Part shown: positions 8,788 to 18,124 of the stretch, in pieces
How the letters are laid out: each line of letters starts with the position of its first letter
How positions within the stretch are numbered: position 1 is the stretch's first letter
Assembly: GCA_027487845.1 (NCBI GenBank)
Contig: JAIYCV010000041.1
Location: 62,001-126,000 of the forward strand
Direction of reading: 5' to 3'
Source: Flammeovirgaceae bacterium
GTDB lineage: Bacteria > Bacteroidota > Bacteroidia > Cytophagales > Cyclobacteriaceae
DNA: 64,000 bases
The notes under the pieces: generated by a model
Told to the model about the DNA's origin: nothing
Database searches by the model: none
Seen by the model: only the letters and a program-made list of their open reading frames with translations
Made by a program: the position numbers and the translations under genes

Positions 8788-9846
8788 TTGAGAGTTTTGT
8801 TTTTAGGCTGTAATCATTCTTCGGTGCTAAATTCCTATTGTATCGGGATGGAGAAATTAGGAGTTAGCTACTTTGCAATGAGCTTTGAGTTTAATAGGTC
8901 TAGTTACGTTAACTATTCAAAAATTTATACGGTTTATAAAAAAAAGGTCGGTCTATACGAAACGATTCTCGGTGTATTCGTTCTGTTTTATCAACTGATG
9001 AAATGTGACGTTATCCATATAGTCTCCGATTTCGGAATACCTTCTCGTCTGAATAGAATTGTCGCTCCATTACTTTATAGTCGGAAAGGGATAAAATATT
9101 TTATAACGTTTACTGGATCAGACATACGAGACCCAGAGATTGAGCTTTCTATTAATCCCTTTTTTAAACATGCTTACCACAATCCTTTATATGAAGGGAA
9201 GTACTGGGAAACATCGGAAAATTCATACAAGCATCAGTCATTTTTTGCAACCAAAGGCTTTAGGTTAGTAGCAAATCCCGAAGTTGTTCCGTTTGTAAAC
9301 AAAGAGCTTTTTAGATATAGTTTTCTTTCGTTTCATCCCTCTTGCAACACAATTGATTTACCCCAATCGAATAGTGGATTAATTCAATCTAAAAAAGTAA
9401 GAATTATTCACGCACCTACTTCGCCCGTAGCAAAAGGGTCTCAATATGTCATAGCCGCTGCTGAGAAGTTAGTAAAAAAATGGCCAGAATTGGTTGAGTT
9501 TAGGCTCCTTTCAGGTCTTACTAATGCGGAGTATCAGAAGGAATTAGTTAATTGTGATGTGTTGGTGGACCAATTAATTTGGGGCTGGTATGGAATAGCT
9601 TCCCAACAAGCATTGGAATTGGGAAAGGTGGTAGTTTGCTATGTTTCAGATTTTAGATTGAAAATGGTTAACGATTGCCCGATTGTAAACGCAAACATCT
9701 TCAATATATTTGACGAATTAGAAAGCCTAGTATCGAAATGGGAATACTCATTTGAAAAAATCAGTATTGAAAGTAAACGGTATTATAATCGGTATCATCT
9801 TCCTGCACGCGTTGCACAAGTGGCCTTAGAATTTTACAAGCAGTAG
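8788..9846 (+). CDS. Glycosyltransferase, GT-B fold (GT4-like)
   Basis: A 352-residue protein with the outline of a GT-B glycosyltransferase. It has an N-terminal Rossmann start (MRVLFLGCNHSSVLNS), a mid-region CDVIHIVSDFGIPSRLNR, a hinge RIIHAPTSPVAKGSQYVI and a C-terminal donor-binding half with DVLVDQLIWGWYGIASQQALELGK. It probably adds one sugar to the lipid-linked chain on the cytoplasmic face; donor and acceptor are unknown. The only workable start is TTG, since an in-frame stop lies two codons upstream and no ATG follows before the conserved core. The ABC exporter permease gene begins one base after its stop. Confidence 0.72.
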   Translation: MRVLFLGCNHSSVLNSYCIGMEKLGVSYFAMSFEFNRSSYVNYSKIYTVYKKKVGLYETILGVFVLFYQLMKCDVIHIVSDFGIPSRLNRIVAPLLYSRKGIKYFITFTGSDIRDPEIELSINPFFKHAYHNPLYEGKYWETSENSYKHQSFFATKGFRLVANPEVVPFVNKELFRYSFLSFHPSCNTIDLPQSNSGLIQSKKVRIIHAPTSPVAKGSQYVIAAAEKLVKKWPELVEFRLLSGLTNAEYQKELVNCDVLVDQLIWGWYGIASQQALELGKVVVCYVSDFRLKMVNDCPIVNANIFNIFDELESLVSKWEYSFEKISIESKRYYNRYHLPARVAQVALEFYKQ

Positions 9847-9847
9847 T

Positions 9848-10702
9848 ATGAATCAAAAAGATGAATGGGACTTGCAAATTACATCTAAGTCAAATTTTTT
9901 TGATTTAGATATCAAAGAATTTTGGAGGTATAGAGACCTTCTTTGGTTATTTGTTAAAAGAGACTTTGTTGCTCAATATAAGCAAACCATACTTGGCCCA
10001 ATTTGGCATTTGGTGCAGCCAATTTTGACTACTCTGATGTTCTTGCTTGTTTTTGGTAGAATAGCAAAAATACCCAACGATGGCGTTAATCCCATTCTGT
10101 TTTATATGTCAGGAATCGCAATTTGGAATTACTTTTCGTCTTCATTAACTAGCACTTCAAGTACTTTTTTAACAAATAGTAGTATTTTCGGCAAGGTGTA
10201 TTTCCCAAGGTTAATCATGCCAGTTTCAGTGATCTTGTCCAACATTGTCCGGTTTGGCATTCAATTTTTACTGCTGTTAGGAACCATGGTATGGGTGTAC
10301 GCCAGTGGCGACCCAGTGGTTTATATCCGTTGGACTTGGCTATACATTCCGTTTTTGGTATTGTTTATGGCGGGCCTTTCATTGGGTTTAGGCATTATAA
10401 TTTCTTCATTGACCACTAAGTATAGGGATTTTTCTGTGCTACTCTCATTTGCTGTTCAATTATTGCTGTATGCTACGCCAATAGTATACCCTATGTCATA
10501 TTTACAAAACTCTAAGTACATTTGGCTGATAAAACTCAATCCATTGACAGCCATCATCGAAGCATTCAGATATTGTTTATTTGGTAAGGGTACGTTCACT
10601 TTAAACGATTTAGTTTACAGTATTACCTTTATGTTGGTAACAATTGTAGGAGGCCTTTTTCTGTTTAATAAGGTCGAGAAAACATTTATGGACACGGTTT
10701 AA
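9848..10702 (+). CDS. wzm: Polysaccharide ABC transporter permease (Wzm-like)
   Basis: A 284-residue ABC-2 type membrane protein with about six hydrophobic segments. The characteristic cytoplasmic entry is LLWLFVKRDFVAQYKQT followed by LGPIWHLVQP. The C-terminal TM region contains ATPIVYPMSYL and LNPLTAIIEAFRY, both typical of O-antigen/teichoic acid exporters (Wzm/TagG). With the ATPase next to it, this forms the inner-membrane exporter that flips a completed lipid-linked glycan. It is translated from an ATG one base after the preceding glycosyltransferase. Confidence 0.92.
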   Translation: MNQKDEWDLQITSKSNFFDLDIKEFWRYRDLLWLFVKRDFVAQYKQTILGPIWHLVQPILTTLMFLLVFGRIAKIPNDGVNPILFYMSGIAIWNYFSSSLTSTSSTFLTNSSIFGKVYFPRLIMPVSVILSNIVRFGIQFLLLLGTMVWVYASGDPVVYIRWTWLYIPFLVLFMAGLSLGLGIIISSLTTKYRDFSVLLSFAVQLLLYATPIVYPMSYLQNSKYIWLIKLNPLTAIIEAFRYCLFGKGTFTLNDLVYSITFMLVTIVGGLFLFNKVEKTFMDTV

Positions 10703-10717
10703 CCCCGCATTAATACG

Positions 10718-11980
10718 ATGAGCGAGGTAGTAATTAAAGTTGAAGACGTAAGTAAGCAGTACCGGCTTGGGCAAATTAGCACAGGATCGTTCGCCCATGA
10801 CGTAAACAGATGGTGGCATACGCTAAGGGGCAAGCCAGACCCCTATTTGAAAATTGGCGAAGTGAATGATCGGACGGTTGTTGGAAACAGCGATTACGTG
10901 TGGGCACTTCGCGATATATCGTTTGAAGTGAAGCAAGGTGAGGTGTTAGGTATTATAGGTAGAAATGGAGCTGGTAAAAGTACATTGCTAAAAATTCTGA
11001 GCCGCACCACATTGCCTACTACTGGTTCGATAAAAGCAAAAGGGCGAATTGCAAGTCTTTTGGAAGTAGGGACAGGGTTTCATCCTGATTTAACTGGCCG
11101 CGAGAATATCTTTTTGAACGGTGCAATTTTGGGCATGTCAAAAAAGGAAATCACCAAAAAGTTTGATGAAATCGTAGATTTTTCAGGTGTTGAGAAATAT
11201 ATAGATACGCCCGTAAAACGATACAGCAGCGGCATGTACGTACGTTTGGCATTTGCAGTAGCAGCCCATTTAGAGCCTGAAATATTAATCGTTGATGAGG
11301 TGCTTGCTGTTGGGGATATTGAATTCCAAAAAAAGTGCCTCGGCAAAATGAAGGATGTAAGCGTCAATGAAGGGCGGACTGTATTGTTTGTAAGCCATAA
11401 TATCTCGGCAATTCGCGGTTTGTGTACAAAAGGTATACTGTTGGAGAATGGATTGATTACTTCAAATGGAGAGATATCAAGAATTATTAATGACTATCAT
11501 GATACAAACCAATCGATTCAAGATGATGTGATATTGTTGGCTAACAGTAAGAGGTTTAATCTTAAGCTGCCTTTTTTTATAAATCAAAATGGAGACCGAA
11601 AAACTCAATTTGACAATGGCGAAAAGATATTCCTTCGATTTAAATTTTACTTTATTGAAAGAGTAAAACGAGTCAATCTGGGTATCGCATTATACAATTC
11701 CGATGATATAAGAATTTTTACATCGCACGCAGCCGATGATATTGGATTCAACCTAGTGGATTTAGAAAGTGATGTTGTAATTGATACAGACTTTGACTTT
11801 CCTTACCTATCGCCCGGTAAATACAAACTCCTATTTGGTATTGAAGACGAATACGCTCAAGCCGAGATATATAACGCGGATATGTATTTGTATTTTGAAA
11901 TTTTAGATAATGCTCACAATAAAAACACTAAGGATGGCCTTTTGTGGCACACTACAAAGTGGTACAAAACAATACTATGA
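10718..11980 (+). CDS. wzt: Polysaccharide ABC transporter ATPase with C-terminal glycan-binding domain (Wzt-like)
   Basis: The 420-residue partner of the permease. The nucleotide-binding domain has Walker A GRNGAGKST (residues 81-89), signature SSGMY (170-174, the Wzt/TagH variant) and Walker B ILIVDEV (Asp193, Glu194). Residues 275-420 form a beta-rich extension matching the Wzt C-terminal domain. In E. coli O8/O9a this domain recognises the finished, capped polysaccharide. Its presence suggests substrate-selective export, perhaps of a chain capped by one of the local methyl or other transferases; this is inference. The next gene starts at the ATGA overlap with its stop. Confidence 0.93.
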   Translation: MSEVVIKVEDVSKQYRLGQISTGSFAHDVNRWWHTLRGKPDPYLKIGEVNDRTVVGNSDYVWALRDISFEVKQGEVLGIIGRNGAGKSTLLKILSRTTLPTTGSIKAKGRIASLLEVGTGFHPDLTGRENIFLNGAILGMSKKEITKKFDEIVDFSGVEKYIDTPVKRYSSGMYVRLAFAVAAHLEPEILIVDEVLAVGDIEFQKKCLGKMKDVSVNEGRTVLFVSHNISAIRGLCTKGILLENGLITSNGEISRIINDYHDTNQSIQDDVILLANSKRFNLKLPFFINQNGDRKTQFDNGEKIFLRFKFYFIERVKRVNLGIALYNSDDIRIFTSHAADDIGFNLVDLESDVVIDTDFDFPYLSPGKYKLLFGIEDEYAQAEIYNADMYLYFEILDNAHNKNTKDGLLWHTTKWYKTIL

Positions 11981-12969
11981 ATAAGAAAGCAATTGTAATT
12001 ACAACAATCAATTCACCCAATGAGTCGATAAGAAAATTTGGCAATATTGAAAATTGGAATTCCATCATAATCGGAGACAACAAAACGCCACTTCCCTGGG
12101 AATTTAAAAACTCAACGTATCTTGGGATTGAGCAACAAAATAAATTGCCATATGCCATTATAAAAAATCTTCCTTTTAATCACTACTGTAGAAAGATGAT
12201 CGGCTATGTGCATGCAATGGAGTATGGCGCAGAAATTATTTATGATACTGATGACGACAATATCCCTTATGACTACTGGCACTTGCTACCGTTTGAAGGA
12301 TCATTTGAAGTAACCAATAAAGACATTGGGTTTGTTAATGTTTACAAAAGCTTCACCAAGGAAAAAATTTGGCCCAGAGGATATCCGCTAGAACTTGTAC
12401 TTGATTCCTTTAGAGCCACGGAAACAAAAAGCATGCAATGTTCTATTGGCGTGTGGCAAGGCTTGGCAAATCAGGAACCAGATGTGGATGCTGTTTATAG
12501 ACTTACGATCAATAAGCAGGTTGAGTTTGAAAGGAGAGACCCAATGGTATTGAATAAAGGTGCTGTTTGTCCATTTAATTCTCAGAATACATTTTTTAGA
12601 AAAGAGCTTTTTGCACTGTTGTACCTTCCAGCATTTGTAAGTTTTAGATTCACTGATATTTTACGGGGCTTTATTGCGCAATCAATCATGTGGCAACAAA
12701 ATTATTTGTTAGGCTTCTTTGAGGCTACAGTATTTCAGGAACGAAACCCTCATAACTTTTTAATTGATTTCAAGCAAGAAATTGAGTGCTATCTGCTTGC
12801 GCAGCAATTACCGGTGCTGATTGGAGAAGCAATTAGAAAAGAAGATTCTGTTGAAAATAATCTCCATCATGTATATGCCAATCTTTTGAAGAAAAATATT
12901 GTCCAGTCACAAGAAATGCACCTGCTGGAACAATGGTTAACGGATGTATCTAAATTTAAAAACATTTAA
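11977..12969 (+). CDS. STELLO/DUF288-like putative glycosyltransferase
   Basis: A 330-residue protein that opens with KKAIVITTINSPNESIRKF and carries an acidic metal-binding-like motif DTDDDN, the pattern of the STELLO (DUF288) family. STELLO proteins were named from plant Golgi proteins that affect cellulose synthase; bacterial members sit in polysaccharide loci and are presumed GT-A-type transferases. The substrate is unknown. I start at ATG 11977, overlapping the ATPase stop as ATGA, rather than an upstream in-frame GTG. The next gene begins right after the stop, so the group 8.8-13.8 kb looks translationally coupled. Confidence 0.68.
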   Translation: MNKKAIVITTINSPNESIRKFGNIENWNSIIIGDNKTPLPWEFKNSTYLGIEQQNKLPYAIIKNLPFNHYCRKMIGYVHAMEYGAEIIYDTDDDNIPYDYWHLLPFEGSFEVTNKDIGFVNVYKSFTKEKIWPRGYPLELVLDSFRATETKSMQCSIGVWQGLANQEPDVDAVYRLTINKQVEFERRDPMVLNKGAVCPFNSQNTFFRKELFALLYLPAFVSFRFTDILRGFIAQSIMWQQNYLLGFFEATVFQERNPHNFLIDFKQEIECYLLAQQLPVLIGEAIRKEDSVENNLHHVYANLLKKNIVQSQEMHLLEQWLTDVSKFKNI

Positions 12970-13770
12970 ATGGGAGAGGTGAAAATTGCATTGCTCCTTC
13001 CATCGCGAAGGAGATTTAAACGGTTGTTTGAAACACTTTGGGTGACTAGCGTTTACAATGACACAAAGTTTTTCATAGCAGCAGATTACCCTTGGTATGA
13101 GCAGGTTATTTTGAAATTATTCTTTTGGAATAAAAGCGTTATCGTTGACGACAGAAAAGCGAATACGATAGGAATGAATAAAGCATATAACAGGGCTTTA
13201 AATCATGCCTTAGAATATCAGCCAGAGTATTGTGTGCTTTGGGCTGACGACCTAGTTCCTGAGAAAAAAAATTGGTTGTCTAATTTGAAGGGATATCTGA
13301 AAAGCAACGATGTGGAGTTTGGAATATTCTCTACTGATGAAGGTGGGCATAAAGGTATTTTTGGTTGGAACTTTTGGGGTGAAATACCTTGTGCTCATTT
13401 TTGTATAATGAAGACCAACCTTTTAAATGGTTTTATGTTGCATCCTGAACTGGTTTCTTATTTTGGAGATAACGAAATATCTTTGCGTATGAAAAAAAAA
13501 GGAGTTAAGATATCACTGTTGCCAATAAGAGTACATCATTTTCCAACTGACAACGAAACTAGAAGGATCACTTCTAAATATTATATGATTGACAAAGGCA
13601 AATTGTATGAGCTTCATCCGGAGATCACAGGTGTTATGGACCCTTTTATTGAGAGGGCGGATTTTAGGGCAAATTTTTCCTTCATTTACGATGACGGCAG
13701 TTATTTTGATGAAAACATGATTTTAAAATTTATTGACTATGATGCGATGATTGAAAAAGGAAATAATTGA
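12970..13770 (+). CDS. GT2-like (GT-A) glycosyltransferase
   Basis: A 266-residue protein with a GT-A feel. It starts KIALLLPSRRRFKRLFETL, contains NTIGMNKAYNRAL (as in GT2 proteins that count copies of a residue) and has the acidic motif CVLWADDLV where a DXD would lie. It continues with GDNEISLRMKKKG, a typical GT2 acceptor-side motif, and LLPIRVHHFPT. It would be soluble or peripheral and act in the cytoplasm. The family placement is from motifs only and the linkage is unknown. It begins at the base after the STELLO-like gene, and its 3' end precedes the next ATG by 28 bp. Confidence 0.66.
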   Translation: MGEVKIALLLPSRRRFKRLFETLWVTSVYNDTKFFIAADYPWYEQVILKLFFWNKSVIVDDRKANTIGMNKAYNRALNHALEYQPEYCVLWADDLVPEKKNWLSNLKGYLKSNDVEFGIFSTDEGGHKGIFGWNFWGEIPCAHFCIMKTNLLNGFMLHPELVSYFGDNEISLRMKKKGVKISLLPIRVHHFPTDNETRRITSKYYMIDKGKLYELHPEITGVMDPFIERADFRANFSFIYDDGSYFDENMILKFIDYDAMIEKGNN

Positions 13771-13798
13771 TAATTATAAAATTCGTAAATCTTATCTA

Positions 13799-14926
13799 AT
13801 GAAAAAGATACTGAGAAAAGTTATTTTGAGTTCATCTTCAAGGAAGATCTTAAAGAGTCTAAATAGATACATCCTTGATTATGATGAGTTCACCAAGGAT
13901 TCAGGAGATGATAGAGAGGAGGTTGAGGGTTTGTTCAATCACTATGACGCTGGAAGTCTCTTTAAAATTCACAAGGATTGGTTTCAAAATATTGCTAATG
14001 TAGAAGCGACAAAACTTAGACAATATATTTTAACTGATCAGAATATAAACTTAAAGGATTTTCCGAATGCTGTCCTAATAAGAGATGTGAAGTCATTGGA
14101 TTTGTCCCAAATTCGTGAGTCAATATTCTACATCTATTTTCAATGCGATTCAGATGCACGTGATTCGCTGAAGATAATCAATGACAACGGGGGAAAGTTT
14201 ATTCCACATTTAGGATTTGAAAATACTTCATATCGTTTTATCAATTCATTAGCTCTAAAAGCTCTAAAAAGAACTTGGGAAAAAAGAAAAAGGCTCTCAC
14301 ATTTGAATATTATTGTACACGAAAATGTCTGTGAGGCGATCGAAATTACAAAACAGATTGAGGGCGATTATGTTGAAATTGGTGTGTTCAAAGGAAGTTC
14401 AGCATCTACGGCTTTAAATTATATAGACGTATGTCAAGAGATAAATTCAATTAAGCCTAGGAAGGTTTGGTTGTTAGACACTTTTGATGGATTTAATTAT
14501 TTAGATTCGGACACCAGCGCAGACGTTATTTGGAAAGGAACACACAAGTTATTTGGAGTTGAAGATACAAAGAGTTTTTTAAGGGAAACCTTTAATCATG
14601 TAAAAACCAATTATGAACTGGTCGAATCAAATATTTGTGAAAAGGATTTGCCTCTGAATCTTCATAAAATCGCTGTTGCTAACATAGATGTTGACCTTTA
14701 CGAGCCAACTCTTGCAGCCCTTAAAAAAGTTGCTCCTTTGATACAACCAGGGGGTATTATTATCTCAGAAGATCCAGCATGCACGCCTGCACTTTATGGC
14801 GCATATCTGGCCTTGAATGAATTTCTGGAGACTAGCCTAGGAAAAGAATTCATCTCGGTATTTAAAACCGGCCAGTATTTTTTAATTAGAAAAAAGTTTG
14901 ATCGCGAGGAAAATAAATTTTCATAA
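13799..14926 (+). CDS. TylF-like SAM-dependent methyltransferase with N-terminal extension
   Basis: A 375-residue protein whose C-terminal half (about residues 185-370) is a TylF/macrocin-O-methyltransferase-like domain. It shows GDYVEIGVFKGSSASTAL (SAM-binding loop), LLDTFDGF, NIDVDLYEPTLAAL and PGGIIISEDPA, where the acidic residues probably hold a metal. It would put a methyl group on a sugar hydroxyl. The first about 180 residues are lysine-rich at the very start and do not match a domain I recognise; they may dock the protein to membrane or partner. I use ATG 13799; a TTG at 13751 would add 16 residues and overlap the previous gene. Confidence 0.72.
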   Translation: MKKILRKVILSSSSRKILKSLNRYILDYDEFTKDSGDDREEVEGLFNHYDAGSLFKIHKDWFQNIANVEATKLRQYILTDQNINLKDFPNAVLIRDVKSLDLSQIRESIFYIYFQCDSDARDSLKIINDNGGKFIPHLGFENTSYRFINSLALKALKRTWEKRKRLSHLNIIVHENVCEAIEITKQIEGDYVEIGVFKGSSASTALNYIDVCQEINSIKPRKVWLLDTFDGFNYLDSDTSADVIWKGTHKLFGVEDTKSFLRETFNHVKTNYELVESNICEKDLPLNLHKIAVANIDVDLYEPTLAALKKVAPLIQPGGIIISEDPACTPALYGAYLALNEFLETSLGKEFISVFKTGQYFLIRKKFDREENKFS

Positions 14927-14941
14927 TCATTTCGTATTGCT

Positions 14942-16171
14942 ATGTACAAAGAGATCAGTGAGTGTAGAATTTCTAAGAGTAATAATTTAATTACTGTCTT
15001 ATCGCTTGGAGAACAATACCTAACGGGCGTTTTTCCGAAATCAAAGGCTGAAGAGATGACAAAAGGTCCTTTGGATCTAGTGTGGTGTCCAGACAGTGGT
15101 TTGCTTCAGATGAAACAATCCTATAGTCTAGATGAGATGTATGGTGATAACTACGGATATCGTTCGGGTTTAAATGCGTCAATGGTTCGTCACCTCACGA
15201 ATAAGATTCATATGCTAGAACGCATGGTGGAAATAAAATCTACTGATCTGGTGATTGACATTGGTAGCAACGATGCGACATCTCTAAAAGCTTATACAGG
15301 AAAACATCGAAAAGTAGGAATTGATCCCACCGGAAAGAAGTTTCAGGAATTTTACACGGATGATATTTCACTGATTCCGGATTTCTTTACGGCAGGAGCC
15401 TTTATAAAACTTTTTCCAAGTGACAAGGCAAAAATTGTAACCTCCATTGCCATGTTCTACGACCTTGAGAACCCAGGGCAGTTCGTGCGGGATATTGAGT
15501 CTGTGTTGGACGAGAATGGTATCTGGCATTTTGAGCAAAGCTACATGCCGTCCATGTTACGCACCAATTCGTACGATACAATATGCCATGAGCATCTTGA
15601 GTTTTATTCTTTTAAGGTTGTTAAAAACTTGCTTGAAGCGAATGGCATGCGCGTGGTAGATGTACAAATGAATGCCATTAATGGAGGTAGTTTTGCTATC
15701 ACAGCTTGTAAGAAAGGCTCAACCATAAAATCCAATCGCCCCATTATTGACTGGATGATTCGTCAGGAAGATGATATGGGACTTGATACACCAAAGCCGT
15801 ATCGTGATTTTGAAGAACGTGTATTTAAGCACAGAAAGAATTTAGTAGAATTGATTGAAGCCCTCGTGGCCGATGGAAAGAAGATCATCGGATATGGTGC
15901 ATCAACGAAAGGCAATGTGCTCCTTCAATTTTGCGGAATCACTACAAAACAGATCCCTTACGTTGCTGAAGTGAACGAACAAAAATTTGGGAGTTTTACT
16001 CCGGGTACACTGATACCTATCATTTCTGAAAAAGAAGCACGAGCTATGAAGCCGGACTATTTTTTTGTATTGCCTTGGCACTTCAAACATAATATTTTAG
16101 AGAGAGAGAGAGAATATATTGAACAAGGAGGTAAGTTTATTTTTCCCTTGCCTGAGATAGAGATAGTTTAA
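14942..16171 (+). CDS. Sugar C-methyltransferase family protein (NovU/TylC3-like)
   Basis: A 409-residue protein with the three-part layout of NDP-sugar C-methyltransferases: an N-terminal zinc-ribbon-like part, a central SAM fold (LVIDIGSNDATSL near residues 101-113) and a C-terminal domain with KIIGYGASTKGNVLLQF. In the family the N-terminal part carries two CxxC pairs. Here both read CxxS (Cys8/Ser11 and Cys49/Ser52), so zinc binding is doubtful. It probably acts on a keto-deoxy sugar nucleotide, but a related non-C-methylating role is possible. It is 15 bp after the TylF-like gene, so two methyltransferases sit together. Confidence 0.78.
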   Translation: MYKEISECRISKSNNLITVLSLGEQYLTGVFPKSKAEEMTKGPLDLVWCPDSGLLQMKQSYSLDEMYGDNYGYRSGLNASMVRHLTNKIHMLERMVEIKSTDLVIDIGSNDATSLKAYTGKHRKVGIDPTGKKFQEFYTDDISLIPDFFTAGAFIKLFPSDKAKIVTSIAMFYDLENPGQFVRDIESVLDENGIWHFEQSYMPSMLRTNSYDTICHEHLEFYSFKVVKNLLEANGMRVVDVQMNAINGGSFAITACKKGSTIKSNRPIIDWMIRQEDDMGLDTPKPYRDFEERVFKHRKNLVELIEALVADGKKIIGYGASTKGNVLLQFCGITTKQIPYVAEVNEQKFGSFTPGTLIPIISEKEARAMKPDYFFVLPWHFKHNILEREREYIEQGGKFIFPLPEIEIV

Positions 16172-16176
16172 AGAAA

Positions 16177-17202
16177 ATGGCAAAAGTTCTATATGTAAAT
16201 CATCGCCAACAGCAATGTGGTGTCTTTGAATTTGGTAGCGGAATAGCCAACGCATTGATCGATTCAATACAACATGAATTCAGTTATTGTGAATGTGACT
16301 CATTTGAGGAGTTAAAGACAAATTATAACAATATTCATCCGGATGTAATCATTTACAATTACCACCCCACTACTATGCCTTGGATAAGGTCTGGGAGGTT
16401 CAATCTTCCAGTAACATTTATGCTTAGAGCAATTCATATTGGGACAATTCATGAAGTATATCAGCAACTTGCTGACGATGTCACTGATGAAATTTTTGAT
16501 TTTCATATAGGCCCAGATCCAACAATGAACTTGATTAATCCTATCGTTTTTAAAACTGGTAGGCTGCTTCCAATTATACCTGATATGAAATCAGCAAGAC
16601 GCGTTGATAAAATCCCAATCATAGGTAGTTTTGGTTTTGCCACTGGAGGTAAGGGTTTTGATAAAATCGTAAAGTTGGTACAGCAGGAATTTGACGAAGC
16701 GGTAATTAAGTTAAACATATCTTTTGCTAAATTCGGTGATGAGACAGGGGAAAATGCCAGAAAAATAGCACAAGAATGTCGGGCGCTTTTATACAAAAAA
16801 TCGATTCAACTTATTATAGATCATAGATACCTTGAAAAGCATGACCTTTTACATTTCCTCTCTAGTAATTCAATCAATGTGTTTTTGTATGACAACATGG
16901 AGGAGAGAGGAATTTCCAGTGCTACAGATTGGGCACTAGCAAGTGGAAGACCATTGGCAATTTCCAGAAGTAGGTTGTTTCGACATTTATATAACTGTCG
17001 GCCAAGCGTTTGTGTCGAAGATAGCAGTTTACAATCAATTCTAGAAAATGGAACTGAATCGTTAGAGTTTTTATACAGATTGTGGAGTCCTGAATCGATT
17101 CTAGCTGAATATGAAAAAATAGTCTCAACGGTTCTTACTCGTAAAAGTAAGTCCCGATCTGGAAAAAGAAGGCCTATTTTTTTTTATTTGACAAGAAGTT
17201 GA
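16177..17202 (+). CDS. Putative GT-B glycosyltransferase
   Basis: A 341-residue protein with weak but consistent GT-B outline. It starts KVLYVNHRQQQCGVFEFGSGIA, has HPDVIIYNYHPTTMPW (acceptor domain), PIIGSFGFATGGKGFDKIV (start of a second Rossmann domain) and a C-terminal region ISSATDWALASGRPLAIS comparable to the donor-binding helix of GT4 enzymes. The usual EX7E motif is not obvious, so substrate and even activity are uncertain. It follows the C-methyltransferase by 5 bp and precedes the short-chain dehydrogenase, consistent with an operon. Confidence 0.6.
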   Translation: MAKVLYVNHRQQQCGVFEFGSGIANALIDSIQHEFSYCECDSFEELKTNYNNIHPDVIIYNYHPTTMPWIRSGRFNLPVTFMLRAIHIGTIHEVYQQLADDVTDEIFDFHIGPDPTMNLINPIVFKTGRLLPIIPDMKSARRVDKIPIIGSFGFATGGKGFDKIVKLVQQEFDEAVIKLNISFAKFGDETGENARKIAQECRALLYKKSIQLIIDHRYLEKHDLLHFLSSNSINVFLYDNMEERGISSATDWALASGRPLAISRSRLFRHLYNCRPSVCVEDSSLQSILENGTESLEFLYRLWSPESILAEYEKIVSTVLTRKSKSRSGKRRPIFFYLTRS

Positions 17203-17242
17203 AGAAAGGAGTGATTATCTAAATATTTAAACACACTTATAA

Positions 17243-18115
17243 TTGAGGGCTTTGATAATTGGGGTTGCTGGTCAAGATGGATTTTATCTAAAGGAATTAT
17301 TAACCCGAAGTAAAATTGAATGCATCGGATTGTCTAGAAGCAATGGGGACTGGATTACAGGAGATGTGTCAAATCGGCAATTTGTTGAAGTTTTAGTTAG
17401 AAGATATGAACCAGACTATATTTTTCATTTGGCAGCGAATTCCACAATACGACACGAGGCAGTAATTGAAAATCATGATACGATCTCGACAGGTGCAATA
17501 AACATTCTTGAAGCAGTTTATAAATACTCACGAAAAACGAAGGTGTTTCTTTCAGGGAGCGGTCTACAGTTTATTAATAAAGGAATGCCAATTTCAGAAA
17601 ATGACTCTTTTGATGCGAGCAGTGCATATAGTGTTTCACGCGTTCATTCCGTCTATGCCGCCCGTTATTACAGAACCCTCGGGCTTAAGGTTTATGTCGG
17701 ATATTTCTTTAACCACGATAGTCCATTTCGGTCAGAAAGGCATGTAAATCAGAAAATCGTACAGGCACTTAAAAGAATCGCAAATGGAAGCAACGAGACT
17801 TTGCAACTTGGTGATATTTCAGTAATGAAAGAATTTGGCTTTTCCGGAGATATTGTAAAGGCCATTTGGATGATGATGAATAACGATGAAATCTTTGAAG
17901 CAGTTATTGGAACAGGAAAAGCTTACTCAATACAAGATTGGTTGGATGTTTGTGCTGAATACTTGTCATTGGATTGGAAACAAAACACAAAATTTGAAGA
18001 AGCACCAACTATTCATAAACACCCACTGGTATCAGACCCAACGAGCATAATGAGGCTTGGCTGGACTCCCCAAGTTAATATTCATCAGTTGGCTGATTTA
18101 ATGGTTAATACATAA
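17243..18115 (+). CDS. NAD(P)-dependent epimerase/dehydratase, GDP-mannose 4,6-dehydratase-like
   Basis: A 290-residue extended SDR, shorter than most Gmd proteins (about 320-370). The nucleotide loop reads GVAGQDGFYLKELL, as in GDP-mannose 4,6-dehydratases. FLSGSG replaces the usual S/T-S-E stretch, and the catalytic Tyr129 sits in YSVSR, so the expected lysine is Arg133. FFNHDSPFR and KEFGFSGDIVKAIW are also Gmd-like. The missing glutamate-type motif and K-to-R change mean the reaction (dehydration, epimerisation or reduction) is open. Start is TTG because an in-frame stop directly precedes it. The small unknown gene follows after 9 bp. Confidence 0.72.
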   Translation: MRALIIGVAGQDGFYLKELLTRSKIECIGLSRSNGDWITGDVSNRQFVEVLVRRYEPDYIFHLAANSTIRHEAVIENHDTISTGAINILEAVYKYSRKTKVFLSGSGLQFINKGMPISENDSFDASSAYSVSRVHSVYAARYYRTLGLKVYVGYFFNHDSPFRSERHVNQKIVQALKRIANGSNETLQLGDISVMKEFGFSGDIVKAIWMMMNNDEIFEAVIGTGKAYSIQDWLDVCAEYLSLDWKQNTKFEEAPTIHKHPLVSDPTSIMRLGWTPQVNIHQLADLMVNT

Positions 18116-18124
18116 TAATAGACT

